DNA of 25,003 bases, taken from contig DAIRDJ010000053.1 in the NCBI GenBank assembly GCA_036796215.1, forward strand, positions 1 through 25,003, read 5' to 3'. The notes under the pieces were generated by a model that worked only from the letters and a program-made list of their open reading frames with translations, ran no database searches and was not told the origin of the DNA. The position numbers and the translations under genes were made by a program. Position 1 is the stretch's first letter, and every line of letters starts with the position of its first letter. The DNA comes from SLRI01 sp036796215. Lineage in GTDB: Bacteria > Pseudomonadota > Alphaproteobacteria > Geminicoccales > Geminicoccaceae. Shown here one piece after another: positions 7,991 to 14,798 of the stretch.

Positions 7991-10224
7991 TCACCCGTCC
8001 GGTTGGTCCCGCCGACGACCAGCTGCAGCCGCTGGGCGCGCTGCTTGCCCTTGCGCAGGGCGCTGCCGCGACCGGACAGGCTCGGATTGGTCATGAAGTA
8101 GGTGTGCGCGGCGAAGGGCTCGCCCTCGGGCACCACCCGCTCGTAGGTGCCGTCCGGCTGCAGCAGCCAGCTCTGGGCGGTGTCCTTGAGGTTCGCCACC
8201 ATCACCTGCGACATTACCTGCTGGTGCACCGTCTCGTTCTCGATCGGCACCAGTGTTTCGACCCGGCGCGAGAGGTTGCGCGACATCCAGTCCGCCGAGG
8301 AGATGAAGACCAGGGCCTGCCTGGCGGGCAGCCCGTGGCCATTGCCGAAGCAGACGATCCGCGAATGCTCGAGAAAGCGGCCAATGATGCTCTTGACCCG
8401 AATGGTCTCGGACAGCCCGGGCACGCCCGGGCGCAGGCAGCAGATGCCGCGGATCACGAGGTCGATCGAGACGCCGGCGCGGCTCGCCTGGTAGAGCTTG
8501 TCGATCACCTCCTCGTCGACCAGGGAGTTGAGCTTGGCCCAGATCGCCGCCTTGCGCCCGGCCCGCGCATGCGCGCACTCGGCCTCGATCAGCTCGAGCA
8601 GTCGCTGGCGGAGGTTCACCGGGGCAATCGCGATCTTCTCGAGTCCGCGCGGCTCGGCATAGCCGGTCATGTAGTTGAAGGCGCGGGCGGCATCGCGGGC
8701 GAGCGACGGATCGCAGGTGAAGAACGAGAGGTCGGTGTAGATCCGGGCGGTGATCGGGTGGTAGTTGCCGGTGCCGAAGTGGCAATAGCTGCGCATCCGG
8801 CCACTTTCGCGGCGCACCACCATCGAGACCTTGGCGTGGGTCTTCAGATCGATGAAGCCGTAGATGACCTGCACGCCCGACCGCTCGAGATCGCGCGCCC
8901 ACTGGATGTTGCGCTCCTCGTCGAACCTCGCCTTGAGCTCGACCAATGCCGTCACCGACTTGCCGGCATCGGCCGCCGCACACAAGGCGGCGACGATCGG
9001 CGAGCCCTCCGAGGTCCGGTAGAGGGTCTGCTTGATCGCCACCACGTCCGGGTCGCGGGCCGCCTGGTTAAGGAACTCCACCACCACGTCGAAGCTTTCG
9101 TAGGGGTGGTGGATGATGAAGTCCTTCTGGCGGATCGCGGCGAAGCAGTCGCCGCCGAAGTCCTTGACCCGCTCGGGATAGCGCGGGCTGAAGGGCTTGA
9201 AGACCAGGTCCTGGCGATCCTTGCCGATGATCTCCTTGGTGTCGACCAGACCGAGGATGCCGTCGAGGGCGAAGACGTCCTCGGCCTCGACGGTCAGCTG
9301 GCGCATCAGGAAGGTGCGCAGCGCCGGCGACATGCCGGCATCGGTGGTGAGGCGAATGACATGGCCCCGTCGGCGTCGCTTCAAGAGCGTCTCGAAGAGG
9401 CGCACGAGGTCCTCGGCCTCCTCCTCGATCTCGATGTCGCTGTCGCGAATGACGCGAAAATAGCCGTAGCTCTTCACCCCGAAACCCGGAAAGAGCAGGT
9501 CGGCCCAGCGCGCGATCAGTGATTCGAGTGGCAGAAAGCGGGCCGTGTCGCCGGGCAGCCGGATGAAGCGGTCGAGCTTGCTTGGCAGGAGCACGAGCCC
9601 GATCAGGTCTTCGTCCCGGCGCTGGGTGAGCTGCAGCACCACCCCCATTCCGCAATTGGCGATGAACGGGAACGGATGAGCGGGATCGATCGCGATCGGC
9701 GTCAGGACGGCGAGCGCCTCGTCGGCGAACCGTTCGCGCAGCCCCTGCCACTCCGCCTCGGTCACCTCGTCGGCATCCAGGACAGCGATGCCCTCCTGCC
9801 GCAGCTGGCCGACGAGATCGTGCCAGATCCGCTGCTGCTCCGCCAGCAGCCGCCCGGCCCGCTCGTTGATCGCCTTGAGCTGCTGGATGGGGGAGAGCCC
9901 GTCCTGGCTCTCGGTGGTCACGCCGGCGTCGGCCAAACCCTTCAGGCCCGCCACGCGGACCATGTAGAACTCGTCGAGGTTGTTCGCCGAGATCGAGAGA
10001 AAGCGGAGCCGCTCGAGCAGTGGGTGGGCGGGGTTGGTCGCTTCCTCGAGCACCCGCTCGTTGAACGCGAGCCATGAGAGCTCACGGTTGAAGAAATGCT
10101 CGGGCCGAACGGGGATGGGCTCCGCGGCTGTCGCTTCGCGCTCCCGCTCGCGTTCCGCCACCGGCGAGACCGGCTCGACGGTCTGGTTCAGGGGGGCGCT
10201 CATGGTCGCCAGCTCGTCGTTCAT
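7987..10224 (-). CDS. ppk1: Polyphosphate kinase 1
   Basis: Reversibly polymerises the gamma-phosphate of ATP into polyphosphate. The 745-aa product shows the PPK1 order: N domain (FFNRELSWLAFNERVLEEA onward), head domain, then two phospholipase-D-like catalytic domains. The autophosphorylated histidine is expected in LKTHAKVSMV, followed by HFGTGNYHPITARIYTDLS; the second essential histidine is in FLEHSRIVCFGNG, followed by ISSADWMSRNLSRRVE. I place the start at ATG 10224. A GTG at 10254 and an ATG at 10203 are possible, and none has a strong Shine-Dalgarno. The N-terminal 40 residues are low-complexity (a run of Arg-Glu repeats). The 3' end overlaps ppx by 4 bp. Confidence 0.95.
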   Translation of the reverse strand: MNDELATMSAPLNQTVEPVSPVAEREREREATAAEPIPVRPEHFFNRELSWLAFNERVLEEATNPAHPLLERLRFLSISANNLDEFYMVRVAGLKGLADAGVTTESQDGLSPIQQLKAINERAGRLLAEQQRIWHDLVGQLRQEGIAVLDADEVTEAEWQGLRERFADEALAVLTPIAIDPAHPFPFIANCGMGVVLQLTQRRDEDLIGLVLLPSKLDRFIRLPGDTARFLPLESLIARWADLLFPGFGVKSYGYFRVIRDSDIEIEEEAEDLVRLFETLLKRRRRGHVIRLTTDAGMSPALRTFLMRQLTVEAEDVFALDGILGLVDTKEIIGKDRQDLVFKPFSPRYPERVKDFGGDCFAAIRQKDFIIHHPYESFDVVVEFLNQAARDPDVVAIKQTLYRTSEGSPIVAALCAAADAGKSVTALVELKARFDEERNIQWARDLERSGVQVIYGFIDLKTHAKVSMVVRRESGRMRSYCHFGTGNYHPITARIYTDLSFFTCDPSLARDAARAFNYMTGYAEPRGLEKIAIAPVNLRQRLLELIEAECAHARAGRKAAIWAKLNSLVDEEVIDKLYQASRAGVSIDLVIRGICCLRPGVPGLSETIRVKSIIGRFLEHSRIVCFGNGHGLPARQALVFISSADWMSRNLSRRVETLVPIENETVHQQVMSQVMVANLKDTAQSWLLQPDGTYERVVPEGEPFAAHTYFMTNPSLSGRGSALRKGKQRAQRLQLVVGGTNRTGD

Positions 10225-10267
10225 TGTCCGTTGCCCGCGAGGATCATCCGGCACGTTCCATTTCCAT

Positions 10268-10291
10268 TGACGATCGGCCGTTGCCGGTCGT
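10268..10291. promoter_or_regulatory. Hairpin overlapping a TTGACG box in the ppk-sixA divergent gap
   Basis: ACGATCGGC (10270-10278) and GCCGGTCGT (10283-10291) pair over 9 positions with one G-U wobble around a CGTT loop, overlapping TTGACG (10268-10273). It sits in the 199-bp gap between the divergent ppk and sixA starts, so it could be an operator or a leader structure. No convincing -10 follows TTGACG, so the promoter assignment is tentative. Confidence 0.25.
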
Positions 10292-10423
10292 TGTCCGATG
10301 TCGCTATTCGCAATCGCGGTTCCAGATGGTACAGATTGCGGGCGCTGCTGTCATGCGTCGCCGGAAACCGCCTCCACCGACACCCCAGAGGCCGTTGTCC
10401 GTCGCCTCTTTTGTGGATCCACC

Positions 10424-10945
10424 ATGCGCGAGCTGCTCGTCCTCCGCCACGCCAAATCCCGCTGGGACCAGCCATCGGTCGATGATCATGACCGGGACCT
10501 CGCCCCCCGCGGCGTCGAGGCGGCAAAGGCCATGGGCGCTCTCATCGCCGAGCAGGGCTGGCTGCCCGACCGCATCCTCTGCTCGACCGCGACCCGGGCC
10601 AAGGCGACCCTCGAGCTCGCCCGCACGACCTGGCCGCAAATCCCGACGAGCGAGCTCGCCAGCCTCTATCTTGCGGCCCCCAGTCGCATCCTCGAAATCG
10701 TTCGCCGCCAGCCCGACGATGCTCGCCGGGTGATGCTCGTCGGCCACAATCCCGGCATGCAGACCTTCGTCACGCGCCTCGCCGGCCACGGTGACAAGGC
10801 CGAGCTCCGCGCGATCGAGGTCAAGTTCCCGACCGCGGCCCTGGCGGTCATCGCGCTCGACGTGGCTGCCTGGCGCGAGGTCGGCTGGACCATCGGTCGC
10901 CTCGTCGATTTTCAAACCCCCCGCGCGCCGAAAACGGCCGAGTGA
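10424..10945 (+). CDS. sixA: SixA-type histidine phosphatase
   Basis: A 173-aa short member of the histidine-phosphatase superfamily. The catalytic motif is LRHAKSRWD (R8-H9, the RHA/RHG phospho-acceptor), with R58 in STATRAKAT and the second catalytic histidine H108 in VGHNPGMQ. This SixA-like arrangement is found in proteins that remove phosphate from phosphohistidine, such as ArcB HPt or the nitrogen PTS in E. coli; the target here is unknown. The ATG at 10424 begins the conserved domain directly; a longer frame back to 10298 adds 42 unconserved residues. The ribosome site is weak, and a 10-bp palindrome (GTGGATCCAC, 10413-10422) abuts the start. It is divergent from the ppk-ppx operon. 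Confidence 0.87.
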   Translation: MRELLVLRHAKSRWDQPSVDDHDRDLAPRGVEAAKAMGALIAEQGWLPDRILCSTATRAKATLELARTTWPQIPTSELASLYLAAPSRILEIVRRQPDDARRVMLVGHNPGMQTFVTRLAGHGDKAELRAIEVKFPTAALAVIALDVAAWREVGWTIGRLVDFQTPRAPKTAE

Positions 10946-11092
10946 TCGGTTCGGATCACTGCTGCAATCGATGAACTGAAATTAATAGTCGGCCCATTGA
11001 CGCTCACTCCCCTCCGAATACCTCGCAGCGCATCGGGGAATCAGGAATGGTACGTGATCGTCACGTGCCTATCATTTAGCAAGGACCGCCAC

Positions 11093-11584
11093 ATGCAGAC
11101 CATCCGGAAGCTGGCACTGGCCAGCGTCTTCGCCCTGCCGCTCGCCTTTTCAGCGATGACTGTGAAGGCAGCCGACATCGTCGACACTGCCGTCGCAGCC
11201 GGCTCGTTCGAGACCCTGGTGGCCGCGGTGCAGGCTGCGGATCTCGTCGACGTGCTGAAGGGCGAGGGCCCGTTCACCGTGTTCGCCCCCACTGACGAGG
11301 CTTTCGCCGCCCTGCCGGAAGGTACCGTCGAAAACCTGCTCCTGCCCGAGAACAAGGACACGCTGGTGGCGATTCTCACCTACCATGTCGTGCCGGGCGA
11401 GGTGATGGCCAAGGACGCCGAGGGTGCCACCGTTGACCTGGAGACGGTTCAGGGCGCGTCGCTCACCGTCGACGGCACCGGCGAGGCGGTCACCGTCAAT
11501 GGTGCCACCGTCATCAACGCGGACATCACGACCGACAACGGCGTCATCCACGTGATCGACACCGTCATCATGCCGCCTGCCTGA
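11093..11584 (+). CDS. Secreted fasciclin (FAS1) domain protein
   Basis: A 163-aa exported protein with one FAS1 domain, a fold linked to adhesion and matrix association. Residues 1-26 form a Sec signal peptide (basic start, hydrophobic core, VKA before the cleavage site). The domain shows both conserved boxes: H1 FTVFAPTDEAFAALP and H2 NGVIHVIDTVIMPP at the C-terminus, with the central TYHVVPGEV between them. It is close in size and order to small bacterial MPB70-like fasciclins. The ATG at 11093 has AAGGA 7 nt upstream. It is monocistronic, and its 3' flank carries REP-like hairpins and a U-run that can terminate it. Confidence 0.93.
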   Translation: MQTIRKLALASVFALPLAFSAMTVKAADIVDTAVAAGSFETLVAAVQAADLVDVLKGEGPFTVFAPTDEAFAALPEGTVENLLLPENKDTLVAILTYHVVPGEVMAKDAEGATVDLETVQGASLTVDGTGEAVTVNGATVINADITTDNGVIHVIDTVIMPPA

Positions 11585-11605
11585 GCGCTGAGGAAGGATA
11601 GGAAT

Positions 11606-11645
11606 CTGGGGAGGCAGCGCCTCCCCAGGCCCCTCGGTGTTTTCT
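11606..11645 (+). repeat. REP-like palindrome, unit A (plus orientation)
   Basis: CTGGGGAGGC (11606-11615), a 3-nt loop AGC, then GCCTCCCCAG (11619-11628) make a perfect 10-bp stem. It is followed by the family tail GCCCCTCGGTG and TTTT. Located 21 bp after the fasciclin stop, where it may also act as a terminator. Unit B lies 111 bp further on in the opposite orientation. Confidence 0.75.
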
Positions 11646-11725
11646 GCGATGGTAGAGGTCGGTTGGCTCCGGTCCACCACTCCGTATAACACACAAATAT
11701 CGTTCGCCATCTGCGCGCTGAGCAA

Positions 11726-11762
11726 AGTAACGGAGGGGCGTGGGGAGGCGTTGCCTCCCCAC
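11726..11762 (-). repeat. REP-like palindrome, unit B (minus orientation)
   Basis: GTGGGGAGGC (11740-11749), loop GTT, then GCCTCCCCAC (11753-11762) form a perfect 10-bp stem. On the minus strand the tail reads GCCCCTCCGTTACTTT, matching unit A's tail, so A and B face each other tail to tail. The 111 bp between the two stems (11629-11739) contains no gene that I can support. Confidence 0.75.
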
Positions 11763-11778
11763 ATATTTTTTTATTTTT
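11740..11778 (+). terminator. Terminator between convergent fasciclin and pfp genes
   Basis: The unit B hairpin is followed on the plus strand by an almost unbroken T-run (about 11764-11777), a textbook intrinsic terminator for the fasciclin transcript. The T-run overlaps the last codons of pfp on the other strand. Read on the minus strand, an A-run precedes the same stem, so it may terminate in both directions. Confidence 0.7.
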
Positions 11779-12997
11779 CAGCCGCGACGTTCCGTATTTT
11801 CGGCACCCGGTTGCTGGTTTGCAGGCGGAATTCCTCGGGCATGCCGCGGCCGAGGAGCGGGCGGAGGTACATGTGGAACTGGTCGGTGACGCCGGTGCCG
11901 GCCTCGTCGATGAAGTCGTCGGGCATGGTTCGGGTCTTGGCGGCGACGTCGACCAGCGGGACGAGGTCGTAGTCGACCTGGTAGCTGCCGACGCGCTGGA
12001 TGGTGACGGAGCCGTCGGTGTCGCCCCAGAGCGCGTATTTGACCGCTTTCTCGCCGACTTCGCGGGCCTCGCGCTGGTCGATGTCGGAGGTGCAGCCGAC
12101 GAACGAGCGTTGCATGTAGCCGAAGGTGTCGGCGCGCACCCGCTTGATCGCGAGCTTGTCCTTGACGAGGTCGGCGAGGCGGTCGGCCAGTGCGCCGGTG
12201 CCGGAGAGCTCGAGATTGCCGTGGGCGTCGGCGGAAAGGGCCTTGCCGAGCTTGCCGATGATGGGTGTGCCGGTGCCGTCGTGGATGCCTTCGGAGACGG
12301 CGACGATGCAGCGGCCGTGGCGCTCGTGGATCGCCTTGACGGAGGTCAGGAAGGCGTCGGGGTCGAAGGCGCGTTCGGGCAGGTAGATGAGGTGCGGGCC
12401 GTCGTCGGGGAATTTCTTGCCGAGTGCCGAGGCGGCGGTGAGGAAGCCCGCGTTCCTGCCCATGACGACGGCGATGTAGACGCCGGGCAGGGCCTTGTTG
12501 TCGAGGTTGATGCCCATGAAGGCTTGCGCCACGAAGCGGGCGGCGGACGGGTAGCCCGGGGTGTGGTCATTCTTGACGATGTCGTTGTCGATGGTCTTGG
12601 GGATGTGGATCGAGCGCAGCGGGTAGCCGGCGGCCTGGGCTTCCTCGGCGACGATGCGCACGGTATCGGAGCTGTCGTTGCCGCCGACGTAGAAGAAGTA
12701 GTTGATCTCGTGGGCTTTGAGCGTCTCGAAGATCTCGTGGCAATAGGCGCGGTCGGGTTTGTCGCGGGTCGAGCCCAGGGCGGAGGAGGGGGTCTCGGCG
12801 ACAAGCTCGAGGTTCTGTGTCGTCTCTTGCGTGAGGTCGAGGAACTCCTCGTCGACGATGCCGCGCACCCCGTGCAGGGCGCCGTAGATGCGCTCGATCT
12901 GCGGGAATTTGCGGCATTCGAGGACGACGCCGATCACACTCTGATTGATCACCGCCGTGGGCCCGCCACCTTGTGCGACCAGCGCCTTCTTGTACAA
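11771..12997 (-). CDS. pfp: Pyrophosphate-dependent 6-phosphofructokinase
   Basis: Interconverts fructose 6-phosphate and fructose 1,6-bisphosphate using PPi, making this glycolytic step reversible. The 408-aa product has AQGGGPTAVINQS (8-20), GGNDS (105-109, with Asp where ATP-PFKs have Gly), PKTIDNDI (133-140, with the Lys diagnostic of PPi use in place of Gly) and the sugar-phosphate motif MGRNAGFL (179-186). I choose TTG at 12997, which has GGGGAG 7 nt upstream and lies about 27 nt after a good promoter. An ATG at 13021 has no ribosome site and would sit almost at the predicted transcription start, and a frame from 13126 begins upstream of the promoter. It is transcribed away from the ABM gene. 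Confidence 0.9.
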   Translation of the reverse strand: MYKKALVAQGGGPTAVINQSVIGVVLECRKFPQIERIYGALHGVRGIVDEEFLDLTQETTQNLELVAETPSSALGSTRDKPDRAYCHEIFETLKAHEINYFFYVGGNDSSDTVRIVAEEAQAAGYPLRSIHIPKTIDNDIVKNDHTPGYPSAARFVAQAFMGINLDNKALPGVYIAVVMGRNAGFLTAASALGKKFPDDGPHLIYLPERAFDPDAFLTSVKAIHERHGRCIVAVSEGIHDGTGTPIIGKLGKALSADAHGNLELSGTGALADRLADLVKDKLAIKRVRADTFGYMQRSFVGCTSDIDQREAREVGEKAVKYALWGDTDGSVTIQRVGSYQVDYDLVPLVDVAAKTRTMPDDFIDEAGTGVTDQFHMYLRPLLGRGMPEEFRLQTSNRVPKIRNVAAEK

Positions 12998-13030
12998 AGC
13001 CGTTCTCCCCGAGGGCTGCATCCATGGCGT

Positions 13031-13060
13031 GTAGCAGCCACCCTTGCCCGGGCTTGTCAA
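13031..13060 (-). promoter_or_regulatory. Promoter of pfp
   Basis: Minus-strand TTGACA (13060-13055), an 18-bp spacer and TGCTAC (13036-13031) give a perfect -35 and a fair -10. Initiation near 13024 would leave a leader of about 27 nt containing GGGGAG before the TTG start at 12997, which supports that start choice. Confidence 0.5.
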
Positions 13061-13172
13061 TCGTTGATGGGCGGGAGAGCCGGAGATGCGCCAGCAGATG
13101 GCGGCGGGCGGGCAGGCGGTCGACAATCGGCAAGCGCCCCGCAGAGCCGGCTACCCGGAGGTCCAGAACGCG

Positions 13173-13484
13173 ATGCCCGGCCATGAAATCGTTTGGGCGT
13201 TCACCGTCGCCAGCGAGCAGCGCGCCGCCTTCGAGGCGGCCTACGGTACCGCCGGTCCTTGGGCCGACCTCTTCCGCAGGGCAGCGGGCTTCATCGAGAC
13301 GAGGCTGCTTTGCGACCTCGATTGCCCGGGCCATTACCTGACGATCGATCGCTGGTCTTCAAAAGAGGCTTTCTTGGCCTTCGAGCGCGACTTCAGTGTC
13401 GCGTATGACCGGTTGGATCAAGAGCTCGAGGGGACGAGCGAGAGCGAGCGACGGATCGGGGTCTTTGCGGTGGTCGGCGAGTAG
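13173..13484 (+). CDS. ABM-fold (antibiotic biosynthesis monooxygenase-like) protein
   Basis: A 103-aa product with the alpha+beta ferredoxin-like pattern of the ABM superfamily: an opening strand HEIVWAFTVASEQRAAFEAAYG, a middle strand FIETRLLCDLDCPGHYLTIDRWSSKEAFLAFERDF, and a C-terminal amphipathic helix plus strand (YDRLDQELEG, RRIGVFAVV). Such proteins range from true monooxygenases to small stress proteins, so no reaction is assigned. Start ATG at 13173, with GGAGG about 11 nt upstream; a longer frame to 13086 adds 29 unconserved residues. It is divergent from pfp (175-bp gap), and nothing convincing lies between it and the sugar transporter leader. Confidence 0.7.
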   Translation: MPGHEIVWAFTVASEQRAAFEAAYGTAGPWADLFRRAAGFIETRLLCDLDCPGHYLTIDRWSSKEAFLAFERDFSVAYDRLDQELEGTSESERRIGVFAVVGE

Positions 13485-13662
13485 CGGCAGGTTTCGGCCG
13501 AGAGCATGTGCCGCCGCTTCCGCTCGCCTGTCGCCGGCTGCGATTACCTGCTTTTTGCTTCGCCTGAACAGCAAACATCTGGCCCGATGCCCGCCAGCCG
13601 CGCAAACCGAAGAAAGCCCGGGGGCCGCAGGCGATCGGCGTTGCGCGCCACTTCGCAGCTCA

Positions 13663-13746
13663 TGATACCTCTTGCATCTTTTCGCTGTTCGCTGGAAAAG
13701 TCGTTAGAACGCGGGCCAACCGACCCGTGCGTGCATCAGGGAGATG
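13663..13746 (+). promoter_or_regulatory. Leader/operator region of the sugar ABC operon (copy 1)
   Basis: Three elements precede the sugar-binding protein gene and recur at 24459-24546: box 1 TGATACCTCTTGCATC (13663-13678), a possible -10 TAGAAC (13705-13710), and an imperfect dyad CGCGGG (13710-13715)/CCCGTG (13724-13729), followed by AGGGAG 7 nt before the GTG. The 26 bp between box 1 and TAGAAC are not conserved between copies. Box 1 may be a -35/regulator site, and the dyad a leader hairpin or operator. Confidence 0.5.
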
Positions 13747-13750
13747 TGAC

Positions 13751-14791
13751 GTGACCAAATCCGTGGATTTGCCGCCGGAAAGCCGGCGCTCGTTCATCAA
13801 GCAGGCGGGGCTGACGACCGCGGCCGCCGGTGCGATGCTCGGCGGCTTCGGCTTCGAGCCGTTCATCGCGCGCGCCATGGCGCAGGAGATGGGGCGCTCC
13901 GAGCAGCCGTTGCGCGCCGCCTTCTCCAATGCCGGGTTGCAGGCGACCTGGTGTGCGCAGGGCAAGCAGGCGGCCGAGTATTGGGGCCGGCTCTTCAATG
14001 TCGAGGTCACCTGGTTCGACGGCGAGCTCTCCGCGCCCAAGCAGCGGGCCGCGATCGACAACATGGCGACCCAGGACTGGGATTTCGTCGCCATTCAGGC
14101 CTTCGGCATCGGGACCTTGACCGATCCGGTCAACCGGATGATCGAGAAGGGCATTCCGGTCATCGACATGGACACGCTGATCGCGCCCCTGGAGGAGATC
14201 GAGGTCCACAGCTTCCTCGCCCCCGACAACGAGTTCATGGGCTCGGCCGTGACGCAAGCACTGGTTGATGCGATGGGCGGCGAGGGCACCATCATCATGA
14301 CCCAGGGTGCCCTGGGCCATACCGGTGCGCAAGGCCGGGCCCGCGGCTTTCAGTCCGTGGTCGAGAAGTTCCCGAACATCCAGGTCCTGAGCGACGAGCC
14401 GGCCGACTGGGACGTCACCAAGGCGTCGCGCATCTGGGACAGCCATCTCACCCGCTTCCCTGACATCAAGGCCGCCTTCTTCCACAACGACGACATGGCC
14501 CTGGCCGCCTACAACGTCATGCAGGCCAGGGGCCGGACCGACATCCTGATCGGTGGCGTGGACGCCATGCCGCCCGCCGTCGAGGCGGTCAGCGACGGGC
14601 GCATGCATGCGACGGTGCGCAACCCGTCCTCGCGGATCCACGGCGGGGCCGTGATCGCGGGTGTCGCCGCCAAGCTGGCCGGCGAGACGACGGGCGACGG
14701 CATTCCCAAGCACATCGTCACCGACGGGCCGGTGGTGACCGCAGATAACGCGCCCGGCATGCAGTGGATGCAGCGGCATTTCCTGATCTGA
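13751..14791 (+). CDS. Sugar ABC transporter substrate-binding protein, Tat-exported
   Basis: A 346-aa periplasmic binding protein of the Peripla_BP_4 (RbsB-like, CUT2) type. A Tat signal is visible: SRRSFIK (11-17) ahead of a hydrophobic Ala/Gly stretch, ending ARAMA before Q45. The mature part has the class-I binding protein pattern: LRAAFSNAGLQATWCAQGKQAAEYW, IDNMATQDWDFVAI, GIPVIDMDTL, FPDIKAAFFHNDDMALAAYNVMQ and DILIGGVDAMPPAVEAV. The sugar is not deducible. Start GTG at 13751 with AGGGAG 7 nt upstream; a paralogous gene at 24549 starts at the same point with ATG, confirming it. It is the first gene of a three-gene operon, 7 bp before the ATPase gene. Confidence 0.92.
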   Translation: MTKSVDLPPESRRSFIKQAGLTTAAAGAMLGGFGFEPFIARAMAQEMGRSEQPLRAAFSNAGLQATWCAQGKQAAEYWGRLFNVEVTWFDGELSAPKQRAAIDNMATQDWDFVAIQAFGIGTLTDPVNRMIEKGIPVIDMDTLIAPLEEIEVHSFLAPDNEFMGSAVTQALVDAMGGEGTIIMTQGALGHTGAQGRARGFQSVVEKFPNIQVLSDEPADWDVTKASRIWDSHLTRFPDIKAAFFHNDDMALAAYNVMQARGRTDILIGGVDAMPPAVEAVSDGRMHATVRNPSSRIHGGAVIAGVAAKLAGETTGDGIPKHIVTDGPVVTADNAPGMQWMQRHFLI

Positions 14792-14798
14792 GCGGTCG

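Noticed and set aside
7906..9522. 538-codon plus-strand open frame over ppx/ppk
   Set aside because: Shadow frame rich in His/Asp/Arg/Leu with no domain; the minus-strand ppk and ppx genes account for the region.
10413..10422. Palindrome GTGGATCCAC next to the sixA start
   Set aside because: A 10-bp palindrome without a second copy or a promoter context is likely chance.
10997..11002. TTGACG upstream of the fasciclin gene as a promoter
   Set aside because: No acceptable -10 lies 16-18 bp downstream; the true promoter could not be placed.
11819..13186. 455-codon plus-strand open frame over pfp
   Set aside because: Val/Asp/Gly-rich antisense shadow with no recognisable motif.
13359..13574. 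Small minus-strand open frame after the ABM gene
   Set aside because: It overlaps the ABM gene antisense, has no ribosome site, and its composition is that of a shadow.
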